Positions 1-11,028 of a stretch of DNA of 64,000 nt are shown in pieces. A program made the translations under genes and the position numbers. Every line of letters begins with the position of its first letter. Positions within the stretch are counted from its first letter, which is position 1. The DNA lies in the NCBI GenBank assembly GCA_904063045.1, contig CAJFCJ010000021.1:682001-746000 (forward strand), in the 5' to 3' direction. The notes under the pieces are model-generated. The model saw only the letters and a program-made list of their open reading frames with translations, was not told the DNA's origin and did no database searches. The DNA is from Dimorphilus gyrociliatus. Its lineage: Eukaryota; Annelida; Polychaeta; Dinophilidae.

Positions 1-183
1 TATCCAATTCTTTTTTTTGTTAACCGGGTCAAAATATTTCATAACGAGAATCAATAGGATTTTTTTAGTCCTATGTGAAATACATAGAGAGCAATTATAT
101 GCCAAAAAAAGCATTAGACTGGCTGTATCTCAACATTCGTTTCGGATCCTAAAGAGTTATCAGATAAGATAAGAATCCACACT

Positions 184-206
184 TTATAAGTAGCAGACGC
201 CATTTT
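184..206 (+). promoter_or_regulatory. FABP promoter: TATA-like box and YY1-like GACGCCATTTT
   Basis: A TTATAAG box at 184-190 is followed at 196-206 by GACGCCATTTT, whose reverse complement AAAATGGCGTC resembles the YY1 consensus (AANATGGCG). The same 11-mer recurs at 3976-3986 in front of NUF2. The site lies 65 bp upstream of the FABP ATG, as expected for a short 5' UTR. The promoter role is inferred; no transcript start is visible. Confidence 0.4.
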
Positions 207-270
207 CTCTACCCATTTCTTTTTTAATTGTTGTCCGGTTTAGGAAAGAACTAAAAAAACTAACTTAATC

Positions 271-1614
271 ATGTCTTTCTCTGGTATGTGGAAATTGGTT
301 GAAAGCGATAAATTCGATGATTATATGAAGGCAATCGGTTTGTATTTTTTATATACAATTTGCTTTTTTTCGTTTATAAAGAAAGAGAAAAAAGCATCAT
401 TTTCTATTAGAAATCGACTAATCTTCGTTTTTGATCGATATAAGTACGTTTATATAAAGAATATATATATATATAAATTTATATATATGGAATATAAGTG
501 TCTATATTTGATTCAAGAGCTTAAATGGAGCAAACGCTGGTTGTATCCTATTGTAGGACTAAAACACTATAAAAGTATCTTATTACATGCTTTAAACAAT
601 TGTTAGCAAGCTATTTCTTTCCAAGTCTTATCGCTATTTATATCATTATCGCTGTTTTCGTAGTTGTAAACTCTCTTTTGAATGAAATTATAAAAGAGTA
701 TGATTAGGATCAATTAAAAAGAGATCTCTCAGATTACGGATACAAAATGTCCTTATAACTCATCTTAATTATCTTCCCCAGACAGCAAAAAGTAGTTGCA
801 TCCTGTGTAATAATTTTCTTTATCTAGCAGAAGTTAGATTACAGTGATATCGTATCCTCTTTATATTATAAATTTTTATCTGAAAGTACCGTATTTGTAA
901 AAGATTAACGACTATTCCCAACCTACTATGTACTTAAACCGTAATATTTATCAACATAATTAGTCATTATAATCTTTCATTGAACAATAGGCGTTGGCTT
1001 GGCACTCCGAACCATCGGTAACAAAACTAAGCCATCTCAAGAAATCATCATCGATGGAGATAACTACACCATCAAGACTATTTCTACTTTTAAAAATACC
1101 GAAATCAAGTTCACCCTCGGTACTGAATTCGATGAAAAGACCATCGATGGAAGAAACGTAAAAGTAAGTAGAAAACAATAAAATAAATGTTATAGGTGTG
1201 GTTCAGGAAATAACTATTTCTTCACTCTCTTTTTAGACTACTCCAACTAAAGATGGTAATAAGATCGTCTTACACCAAAAGGGTGATCCCGATTCAATCA
1301 TCACTAGAGAGTTGGTCGATGATAACACAATGAAAATGGTAAGCAATATGTCCTAAAAAAAAACAATAAAACCTTACTAAGAAAAAACAGAGCAAACATT
1401 CTGTTTACATGGATTTATCACAAAAAAACACATTTAACTTTACTATTGTTTAGTGACATTTAAACAAGATAAAGTCAACAAATAGTATTAGTTATCTTCT
1501 AATATAATAAAAATAGTTAAATAATAAAAACTATTAAAATTTATAATATATTTCAAATTTCAGGTTCTTACTTGCAAAGGTGTCGTTTGTACAAGAGTTT
1601 ACAAGAAAGAATAA
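271..1614 (+). CDS. Fatty-acid-binding protein (FABP), 4 exons, 130 aa
   Basis: Cytosolic carrier of fatty acids or other small hydrophobic ligands, intracellular lipid-binding family (10-strand beta clam). Exons are 271-337, 991-1163, 1237-1338 and 1564-1614 (67, 173, 102 and 51 bp), all with GT-AG borders and continuous frame. The lengths of exons 2-4 are those I recall for vertebrate FABP genes, so the ancestral four-exon layout is kept. The protein starts MSFSGMWKLVESDKFDDYMK, with the GxW opening and helix I. It has the STFKNTEIKF and EFDEKT strands and ends CTRVYKKE, which supplies the Arg-x-Tyr carboxylate-binding pair; the TREL segment holds the other expected Arg. It most resembles heart/brain-type FABPs and flatworm Sm14-like proteins. 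The ATG at 271 gives the normal family length. Intron 1 (653 bp) is the longest. Confidence 0.96.
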
Positions 1615-1653
1615 GCACTTGGCTTTTGGTCTTAGTCTCTAGTTGCCTAGAAA

Positions 1654-1659
1654 AATAAA
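1654..1659 (+). terminator. Poly(A) signal of the FABP gene
   Basis: AATAAA 40 nt after the FABP stop codon, in the 257-bp convergent gap between FABP and NUF2. This is the first canonical hexamer after the stop. Confidence 0.6.
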
Positions 1660-1812
1660 ATGTTCTTACAATTTTTAATTGTCTTCTTTGCTTTATTTTA
1701 CTATTCGTTAGATGAAAATTTTCGCACTGCTTATACAGTATATACTATATATATATGTGCAGTATATATATATATTGTATAATATAAATGTTCAACAATT
1801 ATACGTACATAG

Positions 1813-1818
1813 TTTATT
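1813..1818 (-). terminator. Poly(A) signal of NUF2
   Basis: AATAAA on the minus strand, 54 nt past the NUF2 stop. With the FABP signal at 1654 it puts two convergent 3' ends about 155 bp apart. Confidence 0.55.
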
Positions 1819-1871
1819 CCGGTCAAAAGATGTCAACTATTTTAGACCGACTACTACTAAGATTATTAATT

Positions 1872-3912
1872 TTAAATCGGTTGAAAAAGCTTTTTAAGAG
1901 ATTCCTTGTCGTCATTCACGGCGATTTGTAAAGCTACATCAAAATCTGGAACGTAAGCGGCTTGTTTAGCTTTCTCTTTCATTTCGACTTTAAAATCATT
2001 CGACTGAGATATAAAATATAAAAAAAAAATAATTAATTAACTATTTAAACATCTTAAGAGATCAACTTACAGCTTTTTTAAGTTTTTCATATCCTCTATT
2101 ATATTGTGAAGATATTAAATCCATTTCGTTTTGTATTCTTTCCAATTGTTCGCAAGTTTCTCGATTTTCCGTCTGGAAAAAAAAAAAGCATTAAATATGA
2201 ATATTTAATTACTTAGAAACACAAAAAATGCAACTGAAAACCTTTAATTTTTCACTTTCACATTTAATTTTTTTAATTTTATCTTCTTCCGTTGAACTCG
2301 CTGATAAATTATCACTCATCATCTTCCTAGCTTTACTTTTTACTTTCTCAACTTCTCTTTCTAATTTTATACAATTAGATTCCGATATCTCAAGTTTCTG
2401 TTTACTTTCGTTAAAAGATCTCTGATCATTCTCTAGACTTCTTCTCGCCTCGACGAGAGACGCTTCCACTTTTAATAATTTATCTTTTAGAGTTTCCTCA
2501 ATCTTTTGCTGATTTTCATAATTATCAACCTCCAAAGAAAGTTCATCAATAAGACTGCTACAATACTCAATTCTTTGCATTTGATTGCGAAGTTGTAGCT
2601 TGTCTTCCGTAAAACGAGTCTTTTCCTCTTTCTTCTCCTATTAAGCATGAAAACAAAGTAGAGTTCAACGAAAGGTCTACAAAGAATGAAAAATTCTCTA
2701 ATTGAGAATTCAAAACCTCAATGGTATGCTCCAATTTTCTCATTTCTTCTTCATGGTTTTTGACGTTAAAATTTTTAATACTTTGTAATTTTCTAGTCGA
2801 ATCTTTTGTTATATTAACCATTGTACTTTTAGATTTCTGTATAGGAAATAATGGTCAAGTTGAAATAGATACATATATATATTAAACGTATTGATTTCAA
2901 TTAATTAATTACGTTTTTACTGCCAATTTCTTCTACTTCTTTTTTCATGTTGAGTAAACGATTTTTTTCGTCGTTTTTCTCTTTCGTTAAAACTCTCTTC
3001 CTTGCAATCAGCTCTTCCAACTTTTGCTTTATCTAGATAAATCAAAAAACAGAATAGAAGAAATAGATACAATAATAATAATAATTTCATACTTCTCTTT
3101 GACGCACTAATCTTTCATGTTTTTCCGTTTTTAGCGTCTCCAACTCATCTCTTCTTTCAACTAATTTTTGTATTGTTCTCTCCTTTTCACCTCTCAATTC
3201 AACTTGCCTTTCCAGTATGTACGTAATGCTATTGTGTTGATGAGATTTGAACAGGTAATAGTTCAATAACGGACTGAGAATTCTGCATATCGTGGGACTA
3301 TCTATAATGGAGAAAGAGAGAGAGAAAGAGAAAAATTGTGATTTTCTTTCTTAAACAAAATTTATACTCAGGAATAAAAAATCATGAACGGTGAATTGAT
3401 CAACTTTACAAACTTCTAATGCAGTTCTCCTAAAATGATTAATTTAACAACTAAATTAGTAATATAGCTAAAAGTTTAAATTTTCATTCAAAAGAAAAAT
3501 GAATTACTTACAATATCTTATAAAACCATAGCCAATTCATCGTTCCTACATATAACTGTTCGTAAAATTCAATGTTTGTATAGTTAAGGGGTACCTATGG
3601 AAACAAAGAGTTTAAAAAATTGTACCAGTGTCGTTTACAATTTTTAGATATATACCGTATCGATGCAAGTATCGGAAACACCAAGAATATGTTTTATAAA
3701 AAATCTGAATACAGTTAGCCATTTTGTTCGCTTAAATAAAACGTAGATCATTAATATTTCTTAAATATTTTTTAAAGTTTGGAGAAAATACAAACATCCG
3801 GTTTCTCAAAATCGGCTATTTCTAGGCGAAATTCCGTAAAAGTTTTATTACAAGTATTCACTAGATACTTGGGAGATTTTGTCGGACATTGATAAGTCGT
3901 TACATTAGCCAT
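1872..3912 (-). CDS. NUF2: Kinetochore protein NUF2, 10 exons, 471 aa
   Basis: Subunit of the NDC80 complex that links kinetochores to spindle microtubules. Exons on the minus strand: 3912-3796, 3730-3656, 3594-3512, 3429-3368, 3301-3093, 3032-2913, 2836-2717, 2637-2242, 2172-2071, 2003-1872. Their lengths sum to 1416 bp (472 codons with stop), close to human NUF2 (464 aa). The N-terminal ~130 residues match the NUF2 calponin-homology domain: FEKPD then WLTVFRFFIKHILGV parallels the KPE...MRALQIVYG helix, and FTVHDFLFLNSP then RILSPLLNYY parallels the DILCP...RFLSGIINF segment. From about residue 140 to the end it is Lys/Glu-rich coiled coil. All introns are 50-90 bp except intron 3 (82 bp) and similar ones. 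The exon 1/2 border was chosen by frame: GAT|gtttgt joined to ttatttaag|CGA is the only pairing that stays open. It diverges from the USP3-like gene. Confidence 0.93.
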
Positions 3913-4365
3913 TATTCAACTTAAAGTACGAAAAAAACGGTCAACACGAACTATAGAGCTTATTTATTCCCGCTCGACGCCATTTTGAAATTTTTTTATT
4001 TAACCGTCACCTTCGTAATTTTTTATTTAACTGATAATTATAATATTAAATAATAATTTAAAAAATAACAAATTTAATGATTTGAATTTTTCATAAGAAA
4101 ATTTTTAATTTTTAATGAGAACCATTTTGTAGACTTCCACCACAATTGTGTGTGATAGTCTGTCGATTTAAACTCTTCCTGAAACGACTCTACTCTCTTT
4201 TAAAAAATCTTATAAAAATTTCAAGTTGTTTATAAAAATGGATGAAACTTGGCGTGTTAATTTTGAAGAGATCAACTAAGAGATAGTATCAAATCGTAAA
4301 CGCCATTGTTTCAGAAGAAGAGAAAGAAATTTCTAGTTAATTAATTCTTTAAATAGAGAGCAATA
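3913..4365. promoter_or_regulatory. Divergent promoter between NUF2 and USP3-like
   Basis: The two start codons are 453 bp apart, head to head. GACGCCATTTT at 3976-3986 (AAAATGGCGTC on the NUF2 strand) lies 64 bp upstream of the NUF2 ATG. ACGCCATTGTT at 4300-4310 lies about 55 bp upstream of the USP3-like ATG. Both fit the ATGGCG core of YY1. No TATA box is evident for either gene. Shared regulation of a mitotic kinetochore gene and a histone deubiquitinase is plausible but inferred. Confidence 0.55.
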
Positions 4366-7289
4366 ATGGATTGTCCTCATGTTGGTGGAATGGTGAAAAT
4401 TGCTTCGCCACCGTCTAGACTTGATGGAGATCCTAATACTTGGAAATGTGAAGGTATATATATATTATTCAATTATTTGGTCACGTGATTTTTTCGAATT
4501 TATAAGTTACTATTGATAATTAGAACACGTGTTAGATGACCATACCCAGCGTTTGAAGTTGTAGATTGATTTAAAAGGATTATTTATAGGGCAAAAATGA
4601 GGTTACATTAGAAAAATAAGCCTTAAAGAAAGTTTATTGAATTTTATTTATCTTATCTATCTACTTTAAAGGGATTAAAGTAAAAATTGAATTATATTTT
4701 TAAGGAAAAAAAGACTGATCTTGTTAAAAAAGGTTGTTAGAGTTTTAACAGTTTAAGTCAAAGAGAAGAGGTGAAAGGTACGCTTTAAGGATTTAACAGT
4801 TTAAAAAAAAAAGCCTAGAGGGTAATGTAAATATCTTGAAAGAACTTTCAAAACTTTTTACCTAAATATAAAAGGTAAAACAATTTAACGACATAGTTTC
4901 ACTTATTTTCTACATTCTTTCTTTTGATCGTATTGTTTGATAAAGCGATTATTATGTATATTTTATATTTTTACTCATACTCTATACACTTGCTACAGGT
5001 TGTGATAAGGACGTATACACATCCCTTTGCTTGTGTCTAACTTGTGGAAAGCTAAATTGTGGACGATATGATAAAGGACACGCCGAAGAACACTTTAAGA
5101 AAAGCTCAAGCGAAGTAACATGCGCTCATTGTATTTGTATGAACGTTTTGGATACGAGCGTTCATTGGTTAGTTTTCTTAAATAGATTTTAGATGTATGA
5201 TGGAATTCTTTTCTCACTTATTTTAGCTATATATGCAATACTTTTATCTATACCGACACACATTCTCACCACGTTGAAAGACTAAGGAGAAAATTGCTCA
5301 AGCTAAAAACAACTGAAGAAGAGAATTCAAAAGAAAATATTGGAGTATGTTGCAAAAGGAAGATAGCTGTAACCCATAATGAACCAGTTAAGAAACCAAG
5401 ATCCAATCAGTTATGTCCACTTAGACGAGCTGGTTTAAAGAACTTAGGAAATACTTGTTTCATGAATTCTGTTTTGCAATGCTTGAATAATTTGATTTTT
5501 TCGTCATTTATCCAATCTCTACCTGATATTCAGGTAGTTAAAGCAATGAGATTGACAAGAAGTAAAAAATCTTCGGATTGTATAGGAGACGAGTAAGAAT
5601 TTTCTTATTTTTTCTTTCACACCTTTCCTCCCATCTCTCTTATTGTTTCTCTTTCACACTACTATCATTAATAAAATGCGTAGGTAGGAGTAACTAGGTC
5701 GTTGAACTTCAATGGCTTTTATTATATCCTCTGTGAAGTGTATCAACTAAAGCCAATTTATAAATATCACAAGAATAATAATAGATTTTTATGTTCAGTA
5801 CGTAAATTTATATTTCATGACTTATAGTATTGTGATTCATTGTCATCTTGGCGTATAAATTTTTCAACCTATAAAAAGACATGTCTGCATTTCGCCTTGC
5901 CTTTTTTTCTCCCTACCAATTCCCTGAAAAGAAGGAACTTGAACATTTTTGTCGAATATTTTTATCAGCAGCGTTTCATTTAAATTTATTGGCTTAGTGG
6001 CAAAGGGAATTTGTCCTTGTTCTAAGACGCTCTCTGTCTCATCATGCTTATTTTTATTTATTTTTCACCTAATATGCTAATATCTTGTAATGCATTTATT
6101 GATTTTATACAGATTGCTAACAGACAAATTGAAGAAGGTTTTATCTGAAATGGATGTTAAGGGTAAAAGGACGACAGTTCACACTCAAGAATTACTTTCA
6201 ACAGTTTGGAGAGTTGTTCCCAGATTTTGTGGCTATCAACAGCAAGATGCTCATGAATTTATGCGATATCTTTTAGATAGAATACGAGGAGAACTCCAAA
6301 CATACGAAGTAATATAAATATATATTCATACATATATAGATATATATATATATATATTTTTTTTTTTCATAAATAGATAGGAAAGCAGAATGGTGTCAGT
6401 AGCAGCTCTAGAAATATTGTTGATGATGTTTTCGGTGGTTTATTGCAGAGTAAAGTAAAATGCTTGAATTGTTGTAGTTTATCAAATAAATTTGATCCAA
6501 TGTTAGGTATGTATATATAGTTTAATTATTTATGGTAATTTTATGCGTGTATGTGAATAAACATATTGATTTTTAGACATATCTGTCGATATACCGTTCA
6601 ACGACGACGATACTTGCGATTTAAAAGGTTTGTAATTGCTTTCTATTGCAATATGTATTTATATATACAGTAATATATATATATATTTATTTATTAATAT
6701 TGTTAACTGAACTGTTAATTTACTTTTTTTAGACTGTCTCAGACATTTCACGGAAAATGAACTTTTAAGCGAAAATGATCAGTATTACTGCGAAAAGTGT
6801 AAAAGTAAGCAACCCTCGACAAAGAAACTTTCAATTCGAAGATTACCTAACGTAAGTTTCTAAACAATCGACTTTAGAAGACAAGAAAAGTCGTTTCCCT
6901 ACATTTGACTAAATTAAATATCATTTAATCTCTTTTAGGTACTATGTATCCACTTAAAACGCTTTCGAGTTAACGCTAATCAGAGGTTGAAGATTTCTAA
7001 GCATGTTTCTTTTCCGCTTCAAGAATTAGATATGTCCGAACTGGGCTTAGAAGAAGACACTAGAGCTACTAGATCTCAACAGTGTGGTGGTACTGTCTAT
7101 GACCTTGCAGGTTTAATAGTTCATCATGGCAAGAGTGTGTCTGGAGGTCATTATACAGCTTATGTTGTTGAAGATGATCATTGGTTACATTGTAACGACG
7201 CCCAAGTAACGTGCTCTGATGAAGAAACCGTCAAAAAAAGTCAAGCTTACGTATTATTTTATTCCAAGACGAAAATAGGGTCGAAATGA
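4366..7289 (+). CDS. USP3: USP3-like ubiquitin carboxyl-terminal hydrolase, 8 exons, 489 aa
   Basis: Cysteine protease that removes ubiquitin; USP3 acts on histones H2A/H2B in the nucleus. Exons: 4366-4453, 4999-5167, 5227-5592, 6113-6308, 6377-6506, 6577-6627, 6733-6851, 6939-7289, giving 489 aa (human USP3 is 520). Residues 1-105 form a UBP zinc finger: it opens MDCPH (human MECPH), followed by paired Cys at 28/31 and 42/45, Cys50, His57 and His61. A basic linker (KKPR) leads to the USP fold: Cys box GLKNLGNTCFMNS with catalytic Cys about residue 163, QQQDAHEFMRYLLD, the zinc-ribbon pairs CLNC and CEKC, and the His box HHGKSVSGGHYTAY with catalytic His about 444 and Asn-Asp at 459/460. All catalytic residues are present, so it should be active. 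USP44/49 are the nearest alternative; the short linker and the start favour USP3. Confidence 0.93.
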
Positions 7290-7468
7290 ACGTCAAATAT
7301 GATTTAAAACAAATAATATTAATTTTTTTTGTTATGTCTAATTGCTCAATGTCTTCAGTAATTTTTAGTCACTGCATTCTTTAACCAGAATCTATATCAT
7401 TATTGTTTTCTCGTATGTTATTGTGTGGTACAATATATATGATAGAAATATAAGAAAATGTCCGTAAA

Positions 7469-7499
<31 letters not shown>

Positions 7500-9322
7500 C
7501 AATATATGTATGTGCCTTAGTGAAAAGAGAAAAACAGAAAGTGTATTTGTAGTAAAGAAATTAGTGTCTTTGTTTTTAAACAAAGTTTAATGAATAATTA
7601 AAAAGAAAAAAAGGAAATAAACAAATATATATATATATTATTTGATAAAAAAGATAAAACAACGTATATGCACTAATTCTTATCTTAAAAGAAAGAAACG
7701 GAATTGAATCATTTTGAATAAGTTAGTAATGCGAAGGAAATAGTCAATTTTGCGGTTGTTTGAAATGTTTAAGCCTCTTTCGATCATACCCAGTATTATA
7801 ATCATATAAAAAACAGTATATACAGTTTATACAACTGAAGGTAAATTGTTTCGCTTCATTAGAAAAACGTTACTAATTGAATTTTTCGAGGAAATTCTCT
7901 TACACGATATTAATAGATTAGAAATTCTTACTAATCAAAAGGTTTTTGTTCTGACCCTATTATTATTAAAAATTTTTTTACATCTTTTAATGAGGAGCGC
8001 ACTTGTCTTCTATTTAGGTCTTTTTTATTCTATCATTAACTGCCAATTATTAAGCTTCCCTAAAGTAATAATTATCGAATACGTTGAGAATATACTGTAT
8101 ATTTTTTTAGGGCAATGTCAATTTCTTCTTGTGGAGAATGTACATTGTTTCCTAAAGTTCTATTTTCTTCTCTATTTTGTTTTTACCTTTTCTTTTTAAT
8201 TAAATGCTTATTAATAGATTAATTAATTAGTTCAGTTTTGCTGTATATGCTCATCATGTCTTTGTTAATTATTTGTGACAAAATAAATCATTTTATTCAA
8301 AATATTCTTATTAATACATAAAATACAAAACCATTGATCATTTATTCTAAATACGGTATTGCATTCGAAATTCGTAGGACGAATAGGGAGTTGGAGAGGG
8401 AGAGGCGGAAAGGGAATTGAGGCAGAGATTGAAGTAAATTAAGGACGTATACACTAATCTATAAGATCCTATCTTTATAAAAATTAATTATTAGTGGAAC
8501 AATGAAAAAAAAACCTATGTAGACCTATACGGCGTATTTAATTTCTATTATTAAGCCTACAATAATTCTCCGTTATCAAAGAAAAACACTGGAAGGCGGA
8601 AGGGGGTAAGAGAAGAATGAAAGTGTGAGAAGCGATTAAGAGATTTTCTCGTAGTTTATCAAAAAATGTTGCGTAACATTATGTTCCTATTCGACGAGTG
8701 AATGAACACTTTTCTGGGATTAATAGATTCTTTTTTTACAGCTAAATAAACTAACAGATTACATTTCATTTACTACAAATATAGTACTCAGTCGTACGAT
8801 ATTTCTTAGAAATTTCATTCAGGGATGTGATATTCAATATTAATAATTTATTTTTTTAGCTTCATATCAAAAAGTGGGTCGCTTAAAAATTACTTAATTA
8901 ATAAATGCACATTCCTGAAAGTTATGCATAGAATTTAGTAAAATTTCTCATAAAGGGAGATTATTATTAGAAACTTTTAAAATTGATGACTGATGTTGAT
9001 TAGGCTAAAATGATTATGAATGTAATTAGTGCTGACTACTAATTATTGAGTTAACTTCTTTATAGAACAAATTGTAGGATTACACCTATGAATGTTAATT
9101 ACTTTTAGATTGTTATAGTTTAGGATGGTTGTCTTCGATACGTTGTATCAGCAGGTGGCGAGATCAAGCTATTCTGAGAAGGACTTGAATATTCCTTCAA
9201 AGGAAACACTGAATTATAGGAGTAAGTGAATGGGAAGAATGTATCTAAATAAAGAAAAAAGTTGTAAAATTTGTTAGAACAAACATATCTTTTCCATAAT
9301 CTGAACAAGTGTTTATTGAATG
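7290..9322. other. Intergenic region after the USP3-like gene
   Basis: The USP3-like 3' UTR must end here; AATAAA at 7616-7621 is a candidate poly(A) signal. There is a TA tract at 7478-7500 and AT-rich unique sequence. The 117-codon open frame at 7846-8199 starts at TTG, is Leu/Phe-rich and has no recognisable motif, so I do not call it. Positions 9192-9205 hold TTCCTTCAAAGGAA, a palindromic motif related to the inverted repeat further downstream at 9323-9387. Confidence 0.5.
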
Positions 9323-9387
9323 CAAAGGAAGCTTGTCAGCCTAACTGGTAAGATGAGTTTTTATCAGCTGGTTCAATGCTTCCTTTG
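9323..9387 (+). promoter_or_regulatory. Inverted repeat CAAAGGAAGC/GCTTCCTTTG upstream of the secreted-protein gene
   Basis: The 10-bp arms at 9323-9332 and 9378-9387 are perfect inverted repeats around a 45-bp centre. The centre begins with CTTGTCAGCC (9332-9341), a 10-mer that also lies upstream of the paralogous gene (minus strand, 12351-12342). A third AAAGGAA copy is at 9199-9205. It probably belongs to the regulatory region of the gene at 9689; this is inferred from position and sharing. Confidence 0.4.
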
Positions 9388-9447
9388 AAAGAAGAGTGAA
9401 TGTCTTTGGAGACATCTCCAACATGGGATTGTCTTACGACTTAAACC

Positions 9448-9456
9448 TATATAAAT
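9448..9456 (+). promoter_or_regulatory. TATA box of the secreted cysteine-protein gene
   Basis: TATATAAAT lies in otherwise mixed sequence 233 bp upstream of the ATG at 9689. It is a good TATA match, outside the TA microsatellites, and implies a 5' UTR of roughly 200 nt, unless a short leader intron lies between. Confidence 0.45.
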
Positions 9457-9688
9457 TCATCCTTTATCTTCTGAGAAGTTGAACTTTTTCAATTCAACAG
9501 ACTGAAATTTATGCTATTCAAACGAAATGAACTTCGGCGGAAAGGATTTATTACTTCGGCAAAAACTTCCTCCACATCAATTTTCTTCCTTATAATTTTA
9601 ATATAAAATCCTGAGATTTGTTCAGTAAGTTATCCAAAAACTTTCCAAAGTTTATCAATAAAACAAAAACAATTTGAAAACAATTAAA

Positions 9689-10363
9689 ATGATGACTTTT
9701 AAAGTTTGTCTTGTTGTACTTTTGCAGGCTGCATTTACTGATTTGGTTTTGGGAGTAACTACAATAATTGATGTTCAACAATCTTTATCCGTGGCCAGAG
9801 ATGAAGCTAGCGAACTTTTCACTGAATCTGTTGAACAATTTTATCCTGTCCATGCTAATTGTTTTGGTGGAGTAGGAAATGACGAATTTGAAAAATGTGC
9901 CCACTGGGCTGATGGACTTTCCGTATCGCTCTCAGCACCTGAACCTTATCTTTACCTTGGTGGACCAGGTAGTAACAGCGATCTTGCAGTAATTAGAGAT
10001 GTCCTGCAAACATATAAACTTCTCTTTGAACAAATACAAGCCGAACAAGACCGCGAATTCTTTTGGCCATGCACTAGACAGACTTCAAGCCCTTGCAGTT
10101 ACGTTTGCGATTACAAGAGATTGGATTATTTGGACTATTGTTGTTATATTTACAGCGATATTCTTCCTGCAGTTGATAGCGCTGTACTCGATATTCAAAA
10201 TTACTTGGGACAAGCAGCAAATGTAACTTACGAGCTAACCGAAATCGGCCTTACCTCTACCGATTCTGATATTAGGGAATTTCAACTTTTAAGCTCTTTT
10301 ATCCTAAAAAAGCATTTGGAACATGGAATATTGTATGCCCAAAACTACCAACCACCAGTTTAA
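9689..10363 (+). CDS. Secreted cysteine protein, paralog A, 224 aa, single exon
   Basis: I do not recognise a family. The ATG at 9689 opens a signal peptide (MMTFKVCLVVLLQAAFTDLV, cleavage probably near residue 22-24). An upstream in-frame TTG at 9674 was rejected. The mature chain of about 200 residues has Cys at 58, 70, 128, 136, 140, 151 and 152, is acidic and Tyr/Phe-rich, and carries one N-glycosylation sequon (NVT, residues 178-180). There is no transmembrane helix after the signal. It aligns without gaps over most of its length with the 224-aa product at 11426-12100: Cys 70, 128, 136, 140 and 152 coincide, and both have PxP near residue 84-86 followed by a GG. It lacks introns, unlike its left-hand neighbours. 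It could be a secreted effector, mucus component or ligand; the sequence does not say which. Confidence 0.88.
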   Translation: MMTFKVCLVVLLQAAFTDLVLGVTTIIDVQQSLSVARDEASELFTESVEQFYPVHANCFGGVGNDEFEKCAHWADGLSVSLSAPEPYLYLGGPGSNSDLAVIRDVLQTYKLLFEQIQAEQDREFFWPCTRQTSSPCSYVCDYKRLDYLDYCCYIYSDILPAVDSAVLDIQNYLGQAANVTYELTEIGLTSTDSDIREFQLLSSFILKKHLEHGILYAQNYQPPV

Positions 10364-10408
10364 ATCTTAATATAAATAGTAAATATATATTAGGATGAAT
10401 GAAATGGA

Positions 10409-10414
10409 ATAAAA
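10409..10414 (+). terminator. Poly(A) signal of secreted-protein gene A
   Basis: AATAAA 46 nt after the stop. A second copy is near 10542 and a third near 10690. Confidence 0.55.
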
Positions 10415-10997
10415 AGAATGAATGGATTAATTTTAAAAGAACTTGCCGATAAATAAGAATTGCATGTTTGTAAAAGTATGAATCTTTAGTAATTAGTTAA
10501 GATATAACATCTAAAAGTAAAAAGAAATGAACTTGTATTGAATAAATATGTTCCTCTTTTGCCTTTAAAGGAAAGAAATATAAATCAACTGGTACATCTA
10601 TGCAAAACAAATGTATTATTATATGCTTTTGTTCCAAATATGCAAACTCATTTATTTTCAAAATTCTTTATTATCATATTCAAAAAGTAATAAAATGCAT
10701 TTAAAAACAAAACACAAAAGTCTTTTTTAGTTCTTTTTATTATAAATGAAGAGAGTTTTTAGGTATACAATTTAAAGAGATAGAGAGTGAGAGAGAGAGA
10801 GGGAGGGAGGGAGAGGGAGAGATGAAGAAGGAAAGCCAAGTTGGTGTGAAAGACAGAATGAAAGAAAACTAAAGAAGAGGTAAGGATTTACTTATCTCTT
10901 GAAAGAAAAAGAAACAAGTATAAAGATTGCTTATCTTCAATTCTTTATCAATTACTCAGACAGAAAGACAGACACCAAGAAAGAAAGAAAGAAAGGG

Positions 10998-11028
<31 letters not shown>

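Noticed and set aside
960-1178. Minus-strand frame at 960-1178
   Set aside because: Antisense shadow of FABP exon 2.
7846-8199. 117-codon hydrophobic frame after the USP3-like gene
   Set aside because: TTG start and an AT-driven Leu/Phe/Ile composition; probably 3' UTR or intergenic DNA.
9999-10226. Plus frame inside secreted-protein gene A
   Set aside because: Alternate-register shadow of the signal-peptide-bearing 224-aa frame, which has paralog support.
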